Below, in pieces: positions 16,534 to 25,730 of a stretch of 44,559 nucleotides of DNA. The stretch is from Muribaculaceae bacterium. GTDB taxonomy: Bacteria; Bacteroidota; Bacteroidia; Bacteroidales; Muribaculaceae. A program made the translations under genes and the position numbers. The stretch spans positions 1 to 44,559 of the forward strand of contig VSPO01000011.1 in assembly GCA_009775375.1 (NCBI GenBank), written 5' to 3'. Within the stretch, counting starts at the first letter, position 1. Each line of letters opens with the position of its first letter. The notes beneath the pieces are model-generated. The model worked only from the letters and a program-made list of their open reading frames with translations, was not told the DNA's origin and ran no database searches.

Positions 16534-18477
16534 ATGAGAATCATGCGACGTAAAACACTTTACCTTATATTGGCGGCCGCCATGTCGTCGGCATTAGGAT
16601 TGCTTGCTTTCTCTTGCGTGAAAGCCTCCGCCTCCGACAGCCGCAGATATGATTTCCCCGATATTTTCGATGTCTCATACACTCCCGACACGCTTCACCG
16701 TTCGACGGGATGGTTTACGGACGCCGGAGCCTGGTTTGGCTTCACGGCACCGGAGAAGAGGGGATGGGTCAACGGATTCTGCGGCCCGTTCAGCCTCGAC
16801 ATGAACCGCCGGGAATGGCTTGCCAAGTCGGCGGTGGTGGTCTCTCCGGTCGGCGCCGACAAGAGAGCCGAGGGGAAGGACTCTGTGTGCTATTATCCGG
16901 GTGAGCTCGTGATGTCGTCGGCATATGGCGACGGCGCCGTGGGCCAGCGTCTGAATTTCATCAATTCCACGTCGGCTTTGCTGTCGGTGGAAAATTCCAC
17001 AGGCCGGCCACTGTCGTATACGGGCGACGGCTGGGTGGCGGGAACCCGTTTTGAGTGTCGTGGCAACACCGTTCTCGCCATGAATCCCTCAGGAGAGGTG
17101 CTCGCGTTGTCGTTCATCCCCGACACGGAGATAAGCCTGACGCAAGACAACTATAAAGCTGAAGCCCCGGAGCGCGGACTCGACCATATCCTCATCAGTT
17201 TCTTCGAGGACAAGGACGCCTTCAATGCGGAAGAGACTGCCATTGACAGCATTCTTGCCAATCCCGAAGCGGCATTGCAGGCAAACGCGCAACGCTGGGA
17301 CGGCTACATCTCCAAAACCCTGCGCACGGATATGCCCGCCGATTACGATCGCATAGCCGTGAAGGCCATCACGACCCTGATTTCCAACCATCGCTCGGCT
17401 CGCGGAGGGCTTCTCCACGACGGAATCATCCCGAGCCATGCCGTAGGTTATTTCGTCGGACTGTGGGCCTGGGACAGCTGGCGCTTCTCAGCAGGGGCCG
17501 CCTCCTTCGATCCGGAGCTTGCCAAAAACAACATCCGGGCTATGTTCGACTATCAGTTGCCCGACGGGATGGTGGTGGATTGCATCTACACCGACCCTGC
17601 GGAGAACAATGCCCGCGACTCTAAGCCGCCGTTGGTGTGCTGGGCCGTGGACAAGATTTGGGAGGCGACGGGCGACAAGGATTTCCTCGCGGAGATGTAT
17701 CCCCAGCTGCTGTCGTACTACAAATGGTGGTTTGAGAAGCGCGACAACGACGGCAACGGAATGTGTGAGTATGGTTCGGTCGACGGCACTCTGGAGGCGG
17801 CCGCATGGGAGAGCGGCATGGACAATGCCATCCGTTTTGACGACGCCGTGATGGTGGCCAACGCGCCTCACAAGGATGCCTGGAGCATGAACCAGGAGAG
17901 CGTAGACCTCAATGCCTATATCGCCAACGAATGCAAGTATCTCAAGAAATTCGCGGATGTGCTTGGCGAGCCGTTTGACGCTCCCGACCATACTGCGAAG
18001 ATAGCAGACTATTTCTTCGATCCGGAGCGTAAATTCTTTTTCGACCGCCGTCTTGGCGACCGCTCATTTGTGGGGGATCCGGGTTGCGAGGCATACACGA
18101 TGCTATGGACGGGGCTGGCCAAGCCGGAACAGGTGGAGGCCATGCTGCCGGTGCTCAGGGACGAGAAGAAGTTTTCTACGTATATCCCGTTCCCGACGAT
18201 AGCTGCCGACAATCCCAAATACAATCCACGCGGCTATTGGCGCGGTCCGATATGGCTCGACCAAACTTATTTCGCTATAAGCGGACTGCGCAATTACGGG
18301 CATTCCGACCTTGCCGACGAATATACGCGCCAGGTGTTCGACCGCCTCGACGGACTGAAGGGGGGCGCTCCGATTCACGAGAATTACGACACCCACACCG
18401 GAGCAAGGCTTAAGGCACCGCATTTCAGTTGGGCCGCTTCCCATCTGATCATGCTTTATCATGAATACGGCAAATAG
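16534..18477 (+). CDS. GH63-like alpha-glucosidase (YgjK-related)
   Basis: This 647-residue exported enzyme has an (alpha/alpha)6 catalytic domain at about 260-645 after a beta-sandwich domain. The N-terminus is a signal peptide with Cys28 in LLAFSC, which may be a weak lipobox; cleavage after ASA is an alternative. Key residues are Asp314 (LWAWDSWRF), Asp430 (ESGMDNAIRF, likely general acid) and Glu616 (PIHENYDTHTG, likely base), as in GH63/GH37 inverting enzymes. The bacterial homologue YgjK cleaves alpha-glucosides, and from memory its glycosynthase product is Glc-alpha-1,2-Gal. It is the last gene of PUL 1, directly behind the beta-galactosidase, so the two may strip a Glc-Gal disaccharide in sequence. 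Trehalase-like (GH37) activity is less likely. Confidence 0.78.
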   Translation: MRIMRRKTLYLILAAAMSSALGLLAFSCVKASASDSRRYDFPDIFDVSYTPDTLHRSTGWFTDAGAWFGFTAPEKRGWVNGFCGPFSLDMNRREWLAKSAVVVSPVGADKRAEGKDSVCYYPGELVMSSAYGDGAVGQRLNFINSTSALLSVENSTGRPLSYTGDGWVAGTRFECRGNTVLAMNPSGEVLALSFIPDTEISLTQDNYKAEAPERGLDHILISFFEDKDAFNAEETAIDSILANPEAALQANAQRWDGYISKTLRTDMPADYDRIAVKAITTLISNHRSARGGLLHDGIIPSHAVGYFVGLWAWDSWRFSAGAASFDPELAKNNIRAMFDYQLPDGMVVDCIYTDPAENNARDSKPPLVCWAVDKIWEATGDKDFLAEMYPQLLSYYKWWFEKRDNDGNGMCEYGSVDGTLEAAAWESGMDNAIRFDDAVMVANAPHKDAWSMNQESVDLNAYIANECKYLKKFADVLGEPFDAPDHTAKIADYFFDPERKFFFDRRLGDRSFVGDPGCEAYTMLWTGLAKPEQVEAMLPVLRDEKKFSTYIPFPTIAADNPKYNPRGYWRGPIWLDQTYFAISGLRNYGHSDLADEYTRQVFDRLDGLKGGAPIHENYDTHTGARLKAPHFSWAASHLIMLYHEYGK

Positions 18478-18487
18478 CTCTTAGTGC

Positions 18488-18545
18488 GGCCAATAAAAAA
18501 ACCGTGGCAAGTCAAAACAGACTTGCCACGGTTTTTTTATTGGCC
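18488..18545. terminator. bidirectional terminator, 26-bp perfect hairpin
   Basis: Arms 18488-18513 and 18520-18545 are perfect reverse complements with a 6-base loop. Each arm contains a run of seven A or T, so a stem followed by a U-tract is formed on both strands. It lies between the convergent GH63 and GH95 genes and should end both transcripts. Confidence 0.93.
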
Positions 18546-18633
18546 GATATCGATGATATTGGCTTCTCGGGTGAGTTATCACCTTCGGCAAACCTGCTGC
18601 GTGGGGAGAGCCGGCGCAGCAGGGACGCAGGGA

Positions 18634-21036
18634 TTAGAATCTTAGGATGCGGGTTTGGGCGGGGGAGAGGGTGACGGGGATTTGGAGTCCGTTGGCGACG
18701 AGGGTTGTTGAGCCTCCTTTGTCGGAGCTGATTTCAATTTCCGTCACCTTGCCGTCTTTCCATTCGGCGTCGATTTCAAATGCTCCACGGGCCTTGAGGC
18801 CTTTGAAGCTGCCAGATTTCCATTGGTCGGGGAGCGCGGGGAGGAGAATGATTGATTCGGGCGTGGACTGGATCAGCATCTCTGCGACTCCGGCCGTGCC
18901 GCCGAAATTGCCGTCAATCTGGAAGGGGGCGTGGGCGTCGAGGAGGTTGGGGTAGGTGCCACCACCGCGTCGGGCGTCCTCGCCCTTATAGTTGTCGGGG
19001 CTTACGTATTTCAGCAGACGGCGATACATTGAATATGCCTTGTCGGCCTCGGCGAGACGGGCAAGGAGATTGACGCGCCAACCGGTGCTCCAACCGGTGG
19101 TGTTGTCGCCCTTAATCTCAAGCGATCGGGCAGCAGCCTTGGCCAGTTCGGGGGTCTCCGAGAGAGAGATGTGATGACCGGGGAAGAGCCCGTAGAGATG
19201 GCTCTGATGGCGGTGGGTGGGATCTTGCTCGGGGAAATCGGTGGTCCACTCCTGGAGCTGACCTTTCGCTCCGATTTTATATGGGGCGAGGCGCGGCATG
19301 GTGGAATCGATTTCCTTAATCAGCGAGGGGTCGGTGTTGAGCGTTATTGCAGCGTCGCGTGTGTCGGCGAGACATTGGCGTATCATGGCGAGGTCGGCGA
19401 AATTTCCGGCGCTTGTGGCATAGGCTTTTCCGTCGGGGGCTATGAACTTGTTCTCGGGGGAGGTGGAGGGGGAAGTGATGAGGTTTCCGTCCTTGTCTTT
19501 CGTCAGCCAATCGAGACAGAACTCAGCGGCACCTTTAAGCACGGGGTAATACTCGCGTAGGAAGTCGATGTCGCGGGTAAATTGATAGTGTTCCCAGATG
19601 TGGGAAGCCACCCAGGCTCCGCCCATGTTCCAGTTGGCCCATGAGGGGTCGCCGCCGTGCATTCCGACGGGGTTGGTCATTGCCCAGATGTCGGTGTTGT
19701 GTCCAAGTGCCCAGCCACGTTTTGTACCGTAGTATTCGCGGGCGGTTTCCTCTCCGGTTTCCGGCAATCTTTTGATGAAGGATAGCATCGTCATGTGGAG
19801 CTCGCTGAGATTGGTCACTTCCGCCGGCCAATAGTTTTCCTCAAGATTGATGTTGACGGTATAGTTTGAGCTCCATGGTGGGAGAAGGTATTCGTTCCAC
19901 AGACCTTGCAGGTTGGCGGGTACTCCGGGAGTGCGGGAGCTGCTGATGAGCAGGTATCGGCCATATTGGAAATAGAGTTCCTCCAGGTCGGGGTCGGTCA
20001 TGTGGCGGTCGGTATATAGCTTCAGGCGTTGGTCGATGGGCATATCGTTCAATGCCTTGTCGGAATCTCCGAGATCGATTGACGTGCGGCTGAAGAAACG
20101 GCCATAATCCTCGATGTGTCGGCTCAGGAGGTTGTCGAAGTTTGATTTAAGGGCCTTGTCGGCGATGCGGTCGGCATTGGCCTGATAGTCGACGGTGCCG
20201 TGGGAAGGATTTGTGCGGGTTCCGGCGAAGTTCGTGGCTATGGAGATGTAGATGGTGAGGTCGTCGGTGGCCTTCACGTCGAGACTGCCATCGGGGGTGG
20301 CGGTAATTTTTCCGGATTTTGCGACGGCTGAGATGTCGGCGCGGAAACGGATTCCGCGAGCCGGGTCGTATTTGATGTTGTCATCGACGTTGCCGTTGAC
20401 GTATGACGGAAGGGAGGTGTAGGCTGCGTAGCCGTCGGCGGTGATACGGTCGGCGGAGGCTGAGACGGAGTATTTCACCGGAGACTCGAACGACAGCGAA
20501 AGATCGATGGGCTTTTGCGACGTGATCCTGATCGCGATGATGCTGTCGGGGGCGGATGCGAAATATTGGGTCTCTATTTCATTGTCGGATTTCGTGTACG
20601 ACACGTTGGCGAGGGCAGATTTCAGGTCGAGGGAGCGACTGTAGGCCGAAGCCGGGGTTTTGTCGGCGAAGTCGATAAGGAGGTTGCCGATTGGCTGATA
20701 GTTTTGGGTGTAATGTCCCTGGATTTTCTTTTGGAGCTCTTCGGCTTTTGCGAAATCTCCCTTGTCGAGGGCTTCGCGTATTTCCGGGATGGCTTTGTAG
20801 GCACCCGGGGAATAGACGGCCGTGTCGGGTTCTCCGGTCCAGAAAGTTATGTCGTTGAGGGAGATTCGCTCCTTGGAGGGATTGCCATAGACGATTGCTC
20901 CTTGCGAGCCGTTGCCGATGACGAAAGACTCTTCGAAGAAATCGGCTGGGCGGTCGAATTTCAAGGTCAGCGGGTTTTCCGCGAAGCCGCAGAGGGCGAC
21001 CAAGGCTGTGGGGATAATAAGGTTAAGTTTTCTCAT
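18634..21036 (-). CDS. GH95 alpha-L-fucosidase / alpha-L-galactosidase
   Basis: This 800-residue exported enzyme has an N-terminal signal peptide (LIIPTALVALCGFA) and the GH95 layout: N-terminal beta domain (about 22-260), linker and (alpha/alpha)6 barrel (about 300-720), then a C-terminal beta domain. Conserved residues are Asn395 and Asn397 (TVNINLEENYWP), Glu528 (STSPENKF) and Asp708 (PFQIDGNFGG), matching the Asn pair, acid and Asp of the characterised 1,2-alpha-L-fucosidase AfcA. GH95 inverts Fuc-alpha-1,2-Gal linkages; some Bacteroidetes members act on L-galactose, and I cannot separate the two. The gene has its own promoter and is not in an operon, but sits between two PULs. Acting before the GH2 enzyme on Fuc-Gal side chains would fit. 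Confidence 0.9.
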   Translation of the reverse strand: MRKLNLIIPTALVALCGFAENPLTLKFDRPADFFEESFVIGNGSQGAIVYGNPSKERISLNDITFWTGEPDTAVYSPGAYKAIPEIREALDKGDFAKAEELQKKIQGHYTQNYQPIGNLLIDFADKTPASAYSRSLDLKSALANVSYTKSDNEIETQYFASAPDSIIAIRITSQKPIDLSLSFESPVKYSVSASADRITADGYAAYTSLPSYVNGNVDDNIKYDPARGIRFRADISAVAKSGKITATPDGSLDVKATDDLTIYISIATNFAGTRTNPSHGTVDYQANADRIADKALKSNFDNLLSRHIEDYGRFFSRTSIDLGDSDKALNDMPIDQRLKLYTDRHMTDPDLEELYFQYGRYLLISSSRTPGVPANLQGLWNEYLLPPWSSNYTVNINLEENYWPAEVTNLSELHMTMLSFIKRLPETGEETAREYYGTKRGWALGHNTDIWAMTNPVGMHGGDPSWANWNMGGAWVASHIWEHYQFTRDIDFLREYYPVLKGAAEFCLDWLTKDKDGNLITSPSTSPENKFIAPDGKAYATSAGNFADLAMIRQCLADTRDAAITLNTDPSLIKEIDSTMPRLAPYKIGAKGQLQEWTTDFPEQDPTHRHQSHLYGLFPGHHISLSETPELAKAAARSLEIKGDNTTGWSTGWRVNLLARLAEADKAYSMYRRLLKYVSPDNYKGEDARRGGGTYPNLLDAHAPFQIDGNFGGTAGVAEMLIQSTPESIILLPALPDQWKSGSFKGLKARGAFEIDAEWKDGKVTEIEISSDKGGSTTLVANGLQIPVTLSPAQTRILRF

Positions 21037-21060
21037 ATCGTGTAAAAGGTGAATTGCTTA

Positions 21061-21092
21061 CAAAGTTATTAATTATTTTTGGTTGCGGCAAA
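21061..21092 (-). promoter_or_regulatory. promoter of the GH95 gene
   Basis: On the minus strand, TTTG (plus 21089-21092), a 20-base spacer, then TAACTTTG (plus 21061-21068). This gives a leader of about 20 bases. Confidence 0.7.
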
Positions 21093-21125
21093 TTTCGGGG
21101 TGGGACTGAGCGCGGACTCGGGGGA

Positions 21126-21157
21126 TTTGGAATTTTTGGGATTAATTTATAATTTTG
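21126..21157 (+). promoter_or_regulatory. promoter of the SDR-like gene
   Basis: TTTG at 21126-21129, a 20-base spacer, then TAATTTTG at 21150-21157. The ATG used (21187) lies 29 bases downstream. This places the longer in-frame start at 21079 upstream of the transcript. Confidence 0.65.
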
Positions 21158-21186
21158 GGTCGGAATTTTATTGCAGAGGAGGGAAT

Positions 21187-21843
21187 ATGGCTGATAATTA
21201 TCTTGAGCGAAGGATGGATGATTTTAGGAATGGGCGTCTCTCAGGCTCGAAGGCGCGTCCGGTTGCGAAGGGGTCTTTGCGACGGGATGAATCTCTTGCG
21301 GGTAAACGGGTCGTGGTAATCGATGGATTGCAGGGGATTGGCGGCTGCGTGGCGAAGGCTTTTGTCGATGAAGGATGCCGCGTGGCGGTGGTTGGAGGCG
21401 ACCCGGAGGAGGGTGGCAGGCTCGCCTATTCCATGGGCGTAAGATTTTGTCGGGTCGATTCCTTCGACGCGGAGGACGTGGAGAGAGCGCTTGGCGAGGT
21501 GCTGAAGGCCTGGCGCGACGTGGATATCGTCGTGGATGCCGCAATAGGGATGGAGGGGGCTTGCGCAGCTACTGTTTCCGACGTATGGACGGAGCATAAG
21601 CGTCGTTACCCAATACCTTCGGATTATGGCGGACGGCTGTTGACAGTCTCAGTTGAGCCTTTTTATGGCGGCGACGCGCTCAGGGAATTTGGGATTACGG
21701 TCAATTCGATAGTCTTGCCAGAAGCTTCGCCACATGAAGCAGATTCCGACATAAGCAAAGCAGTGGCCCGGACGGCAATATTCCTCTCCTGTAAAGAGAA
21801 CCGCCCCATAGACGGCAGCGAGATACGGATAAAAGCGCTCTAA
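21187..21843 (+). CDS. SDR-fold protein lacking the catalytic Tyr-Lys motif
   Basis: This 218-residue soluble protein has a short-chain dehydrogenase fold. After a polar N-terminus (MADNYLERRMDDFRNGR) comes a Rossmann start at about 40-66 (RVVVIDGLQGIGGCVAKAF, a variant of TGxxxGIG) and a DAAIG in place of NNAG at about 118-122. The VNSI of SDR C-termini follows (ITVNSIVLPEA). The usual YxxxK helix is missing: the stretch SVEPFYGGDALREFG is too short and has no Lys four residues after Tyr. The protein may bind a nucleotide but is unlikely to be an active oxidoreductase. It stands alone, divergent from GH95, with a good promoter. I see no deletion that breaks the frame. Confidence 0.65.
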   Translation: MADNYLERRMDDFRNGRLSGSKARPVAKGSLRRDESLAGKRVVVIDGLQGIGGCVAKAFVDEGCRVAVVGGDPEEGGRLAYSMGVRFCRVDSFDAEDVERALGEVLKAWRDVDIVVDAAIGMEGACAATVSDVWTEHKRRYPIPSDYGGRLLTVSVEPFYGGDALREFGITVNSIVLPEASPHEADSDISKAVARTAIFLSCKENRPIDGSEIRIKAL

Positions 21844-21870
21844 AGCCGTCGGCGCGACATAACAAGATTA

Positions 21871-21904
21871 GCGGGATGCAAACTCAGAAGAAGTTGCATC
21901 CCGC
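21871..21904. terminator. hairpin between convergent SDR-like and GH5 genes
   Basis: Arms 21871-21881 and 21894-21904 (GCGGGATGCAA and its complement) form an 11-bp stem with a 12-base loop. It lies just after both stop codons. The following sequence is only moderately U-rich. Confidence 0.65.
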
Positions 21905-21928
21905 GTTATTATATGCCTACGACCGGGT

Positions 21929-23671
21929 TTAGAAGGGATATTTCCCGGCTTGGGAGCCCTCCATTATGGCTTTTACGATTTCGGCATTCTTGACGGAGCC
22001 GGAGGTGCGGTCGAAGATTTCGCCCGTGTCCCAAAGGAACGGCACCATACCGCGTTCCTTTCCGAACTGTGACACGCATTTGTTGAAATATGCCCTCGAA
22101 GCAAGGTTTTTCTCCTTCTCCACGCCCGTCAGCGACGGCCAATTCATGATTGCGCCATATTCGCCGATCACGACAGGGATGCCCTTGTCGACGAATTGGG
22201 ATTTCATTTTGTCGAACTGAGTCTTCATGTGGCTTTCGTCGCCCCACGTGGAATTGCGGTCGGACCCTTCTATGAAGTTGTCCTTGCCCCAGAAATAGGC
22301 GATCTTGCCCCATGACTCATCCTTGTCCATTCCGCAGAAATTCCAGGGATCGTAGTAGTGGATTTCCGCCATCAGACGGTCGGGCTCCGGATCGGAAGGG
22401 ATAGTCTTCATCAGCTCCACGGTCTTGTCGATGTTGGTGGCCGGGCCTTGGAAAATCAGCGTGCGATGCTTGTTGTTGCCGCCGGCGGCACGGACAGCGT
22501 CGACGAAAGCCTGCTCATATTCGAGAAGCACGGCCATCTCCTTCTCCTTCAGCTGGTCTTGCTTGCTTTGGTAAGGCTCGTTGGTCCCGGCGAAGAGGAG
22601 ACGCTCATTGTATGCGCCGAGGCGTTCGGCAATCTGCGACCAGAGGGCTTTCTGCTTCGGCAGCACCTTGTCTTTGCTCTCCTCGTTGACGTTCTCTTCA
22701 AGCCAGCCGCCGTCCCAGTGGATGTTGACGATGGCATACATATCGTTGCCGGTGATCCAGCCGACCACCTCGTCCACGCGGTCGAGCCATACAGGATCGA
22801 TCGTATGGTTGGCCGGGTCAATGATATGGCTGTCCCAGGCGCAAGGCACGCGCACGGCGTTGAATCCGGCATCCTTGAGGCCCTTGATGTAGGTTTCATT
22901 GACTTTCGGGTTGCCCCATCCGGTCTCACCACCCGGCACTTCCATCGTGTTGCCGATATTGATTCCGGCAAACATGTCGGCTGCAATCTGACGGGCATTC
23001 ATGCCCAGCAAAGCCTGTTGTTGGCCGGCCTCCTGAGAGATGGCCACGGTCAGGGGAGTGAGGTCCTTTGAATCGGGAGTAATCACGATAGAGGCCGTGC
23101 GCCTGGAAGCGGAGGAGTTGCGCCCGACGCTGAAAGAGAAAGTAAAATCCTGCATCGCTCTTGTCTCGTCGATTGAAATCCAGGAAGCCGTGGCCTCAGC
23201 CTTGAATTCCACGTTTGAGGCCAGTTTCAGTTCTCTGCGTCCCCCTTCTGCTGGGAAAACATTTTCGGCAGCGATCAGCGAGGCGGGGTCGAGCTGGATT
23301 GTCGGCTTAGCCTTTTGGTGGAGGTTGACATTAGCCGAGTTTTGTCCGGCGGAGACGGTTGCTATTGACGTGCGCTCATTTCCGTCGGGGTTTGGGAGGG
23401 CCGTCACGATGATTTTATAGATATTGTTGAGCGAACCCTGCACGGAAGTCTCCCCGACGGAGACCCAAGCGTCGGCCACGCTGACCTGAGGCTTCACCGC
23501 CGACAGCACCGTGATTATATTGTCGCCACCCTCCATCGGGAAATCGAGATCGGTGACTGTGCATTTGAAATCTCCGGAGATGCCGGAGGGTTGCGGGTCG
23601 TCGTTGTCGCCGCAGGCCTGGAGCGAGAGGATAAAGAGACCCGAAATTAGGGAGAATAGTAGTTTTTTCAT
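21929..23671 (-). CDS. GH5 endo-beta-glucanase lipoprotein with two BACON domains (PUL 2)
   Basis: This 580-residue lipoprotein has Cys20 in a lipobox (LSLQAC). Two BACON-type Ig-like domains follow at about 35-118 and 125-215, then a GH5 barrel at about 225-575. Diagnostic motifs are GINIGNTMEV with ETGWGNP, the acid/base Glu365 (AGTNEPY) and the nucleophile Glu504 (VVIGEYGAI). The ETxWGNP signature points to GH5_4, which cuts xyloglucan, mixed-linkage glucan or cellulose-type chains; the BACON-GH5_4 layout is that of the Bacteroides ovatus xyloglucanase. It is the last gene of the HTCS-linked operon and probably makes the first cut at the cell surface. The exact substrate is not decided by sequence. 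Confidence 0.85.
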   Translation of the reverse strand: MKKLLFSLISGLFILSLQACGDNDDPQPSGISGDFKCTVTDLDFPMEGGDNIITVLSAVKPQVSVADAWVSVGETSVQGSLNNIYKIIVTALPNPDGNERTSIATVSAGQNSANVNLHQKAKPTIQLDPASLIAAENVFPAEGGRRELKLASNVEFKAEATASWISIDETRAMQDFTFSFSVGRNSSASRRTASIVITPDSKDLTPLTVAISQEAGQQQALLGMNARQIAADMFAGINIGNTMEVPGGETGWGNPKVNETYIKGLKDAGFNAVRVPCAWDSHIIDPANHTIDPVWLDRVDEVVGWITGNDMYAIVNIHWDGGWLEENVNEESKDKVLPKQKALWSQIAERLGAYNERLLFAGTNEPYQSKQDQLKEKEMAVLLEYEQAFVDAVRAAGGNNKHRTLIFQGPATNIDKTVELMKTIPSDPEPDRLMAEIHYYDPWNFCGMDKDESWGKIAYFWGKDNFIEGSDRNSTWGDESHMKTQFDKMKSQFVDKGIPVVIGEYGAIMNWPSLTGVEKEKNLASRAYFNKCVSQFGKERGMVPFLWDTGEIFDRTSGSVKNAEIVKAIMEGSQAGKYPF

Positions 23672-23780
23672 TCAGTTTTGATGGGTTGTTCCGGTCGGCA
23701 TGCGAGAATCCGGAATAATTCATGTCTGTATAGCGGCGGGGAGTGGGCGTATTCCCGCTCCCCGCCGGATAATCAAAGGA

Positions 23781-25673
23781 TCAGTCGTTGTAGGAGACTT
23801 TGAAGGTCACTTCCGCTCCGGTCTGCATCCTGAAGAGGTCGGTAGAGGAGAAGCATGGAGCCAATCCCCAGGCATTGCATATATAGCGACGCCAATTGTT
23901 GGATTCAGGATTGTCGTCGGCCCAGCCTGCGGAAATGTCGGAATCCACGAAAGAGAGGGGATTCCCGTCGATTTTTATTTCAAGAAGCTCCACGGTGGCG
24001 TTCGGATGGTCGGTGCGGATTCCGGTCACGTCGAGCCAGAGCAGGGGATCGCCGTCGACCCAGGTGGCGTTGACGGAGCAGGTGTACGTGCCCTCCTGCA
24101 CCTTCACGACGTCGCCTTGCACCGTTTGCCAATCGCCTGTATTGTTCCAATAGAGGGCGGCATCGTAGAACGCAGGCTCCTTGTCGGCGCTGCCGGCGGT
24201 GGGCACGAAATGATATGCCATGTATTCATCCTTCTGCGGGTCTTTCTTCCCGAGCCAGATTCCAGACACATCGTCGCGAGAATCCTTCTCTATGCTCATT
24301 ATGCGCAGGCCGTTGGCTGCATCCAGCTCGAAGCTTGCCCAGCCCACAATAGTAGAGGGTTTGACGGGAGCGTCGAAGGTATATATACCCTTGTCGTCGA
24401 GGGTGTAACCGCATTCTATGGTTTCTCCGCCGGGATAGGAGAAGACCGCCTTATTTTCCTTGCTGTCGAGCGTCATAGAGAAGTCGGCATAGGAATCGGG
24501 GTCGGGAGTGCCGAGCCAGTCGGGATATTCGGAGAGCTGGTTCCATCCGTTCATGCGAGAGCCGTCGAGCTTGCACCAGTCGAGCGGATTCTTGTCGGAA
24601 AGCACCCACTTCACGGAGGTTATGACCGTCTGGGAGATATCGTCTTTCCAGCCGTCGGGGAGCGTCGGCTCAGATGGCGTGGGAGGCACGAAATTCTCGA
24701 AATAATCCTTGGTCACATAGTTGAGGCTCTGGTTGTTGCTGTTGTCGCCAAGCAGCATGAGGGCGTCGTTGGAAAGATAGAGGAGCTTGAAGGTCCTGTC
24801 GGTGCGGCCATCGGTGCTGAGGGGAACGCAATCGCCAAAGGCAATCGTATGATTGTCGATGTCGATCATATACGTGCCCTTGCTTATCACGTTGCCGTCG
24901 GCGTCGGTGATTGTCACGTTGGCCCCGTCGATGAGGTCGAAAGTCATGTAGCCGTAGTTGGCCTTCTTCTTGTCGTCGCCCACCATCCAGGAATTGCCAG
25001 CATAGTCGGCCGCCCAATACCAGTTGGCGTCCGAACCGTTGACGTCTTTCTCTGCCGGCGTGGGGTCGATTGCGGAAGCGGGATCCCACGGCGATGAATC
25101 CACGAAATTGGCATATGACGTCTCATTCTCGGAGGCAGCGTGAAGCTTGTCCCAGGTGTAGTTGACGTTGAAGAACCAGTGAGGCCCTGTCCATTTCGTG
25201 GTTTTGATAGATCCGTCGTCGAGAGTCGCGAGGTCGAGCTGCCAGGTCTTTGAGTTGCCGACGCCACCGCTCAGGCGGTTCCAAAGGAAATTGTCGACGA
25301 ATTCGGCGCAGAAATCAGAGATTGTGAACTGCGCGGGGTCGCTCCAAACGTAGCCGCCGCGGGTGCTGACACCGATTTTCACCTCATACTCCCCGTTGAA
25401 AGGGATTTTGAGAGTGCGTTCCGCGCCTACCGAACGGCCTTGGGGCGTCTCCCACGCCACTTGGTAGGATTCCGGCAGGAGGCTCTTGAGATGGATGATG
25501 TTGGGATTCTGTGCATCCGGGGTTATCGAGAAGGCTACGCCTTCCACGAGGTCGTCGGGCGAGAGCGACTTGCTGCCGAGGTCGTGGTCTTCCGCCGAGC
25601 AAGCGGCGAGAAGCGCGGTCAGGGCAAGGCCCGCGAAAGTTGTCTTGAAGAATGATTTCATTTTAGGTTTCAT
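23781..25673 (-). CDS. surface glycan-binding lipoprotein (SGBP-B type, PUL 2)
   Basis: This 630-residue lipoprotein has its lipobox Cys at residue 25 (TALLAACSAED). An Ig/PKD-like domain follows at about 45-125 (GEYEVKIGVSTRGGYVWSDP). The rest is beta-rich, with many Trp, Tyr and Asp residues (GPHWFFNVNYTWD, SDANWYWAADY, DWCKLDGSRMNGWNQ). No catalytic motif is seen. Its place after SusD and before the GH5 enzyme is the usual slot of a second glycan-binding protein that holds polysaccharide at the surface. A second ATG at 25661 would also give a good lipoprotein signal. Ligand is inferred to be the GH5 substrate. Confidence 0.75.
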   Translation of the reverse strand: MKPKMKSFFKTTFAGLALTALLAACSAEDHDLGSKSLSPDDLVEGVAFSITPDAQNPNIIHLKSLLPESYQVAWETPQGRSVGAERTLKIPFNGEYEVKIGVSTRGGYVWSDPAQFTISDFCAEFVDNFLWNRLSGGVGNSKTWQLDLATLDDGSIKTTKWTGPHWFFNVNYTWDKLHAASENETSYANFVDSSPWDPASAIDPTPAEKDVNGSDANWYWAADYAGNSWMVGDDKKKANYGYMTFDLIDGANVTITDADGNVISKGTYMIDIDNHTIAFGDCVPLSTDGRTDRTFKLLYLSNDALMLLGDNSNNQSLNYVTKDYFENFVPPTPSEPTLPDGWKDDISQTVITSVKWVLSDKNPLDWCKLDGSRMNGWNQLSEYPDWLGTPDPDSYADFSMTLDSKENKAVFSYPGGETIECGYTLDDKGIYTFDAPVKPSTIVGWASFELDAANGLRIMSIEKDSRDDVSGIWLGKKDPQKDEYMAYHFVPTAGSADKEPAFYDAALYWNNTGDWQTVQGDVVKVQEGTYTCSVNATWVDGDPLLWLDVTGIRTDHPNATVELLEIKIDGNPLSFVDSDISAGWADDNPESNNWRRYICNAWGLAPCFSSTDLFRMQTGAEVTFKVSYND

Positions 25674-25730
25674 GTTGATTTCCGGAGTTATAGGTTTGTT
25701 AACTCCTGTTATGAATATTTAGGATAGGAT

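Noticed and set aside
21079..21186. Longer N-terminus for the SDR-like protein
   Set aside because: It covers the divergent promoter region; the -7 box at 21150-21157 places the transcript start after these ATG codons.
23700..25097. 465-codon open frame on the plus strand
   Set aside because: It is antisense to the SGBP lipoprotein gene, has low-complexity Val/Gly/His composition and no recognisable domain.
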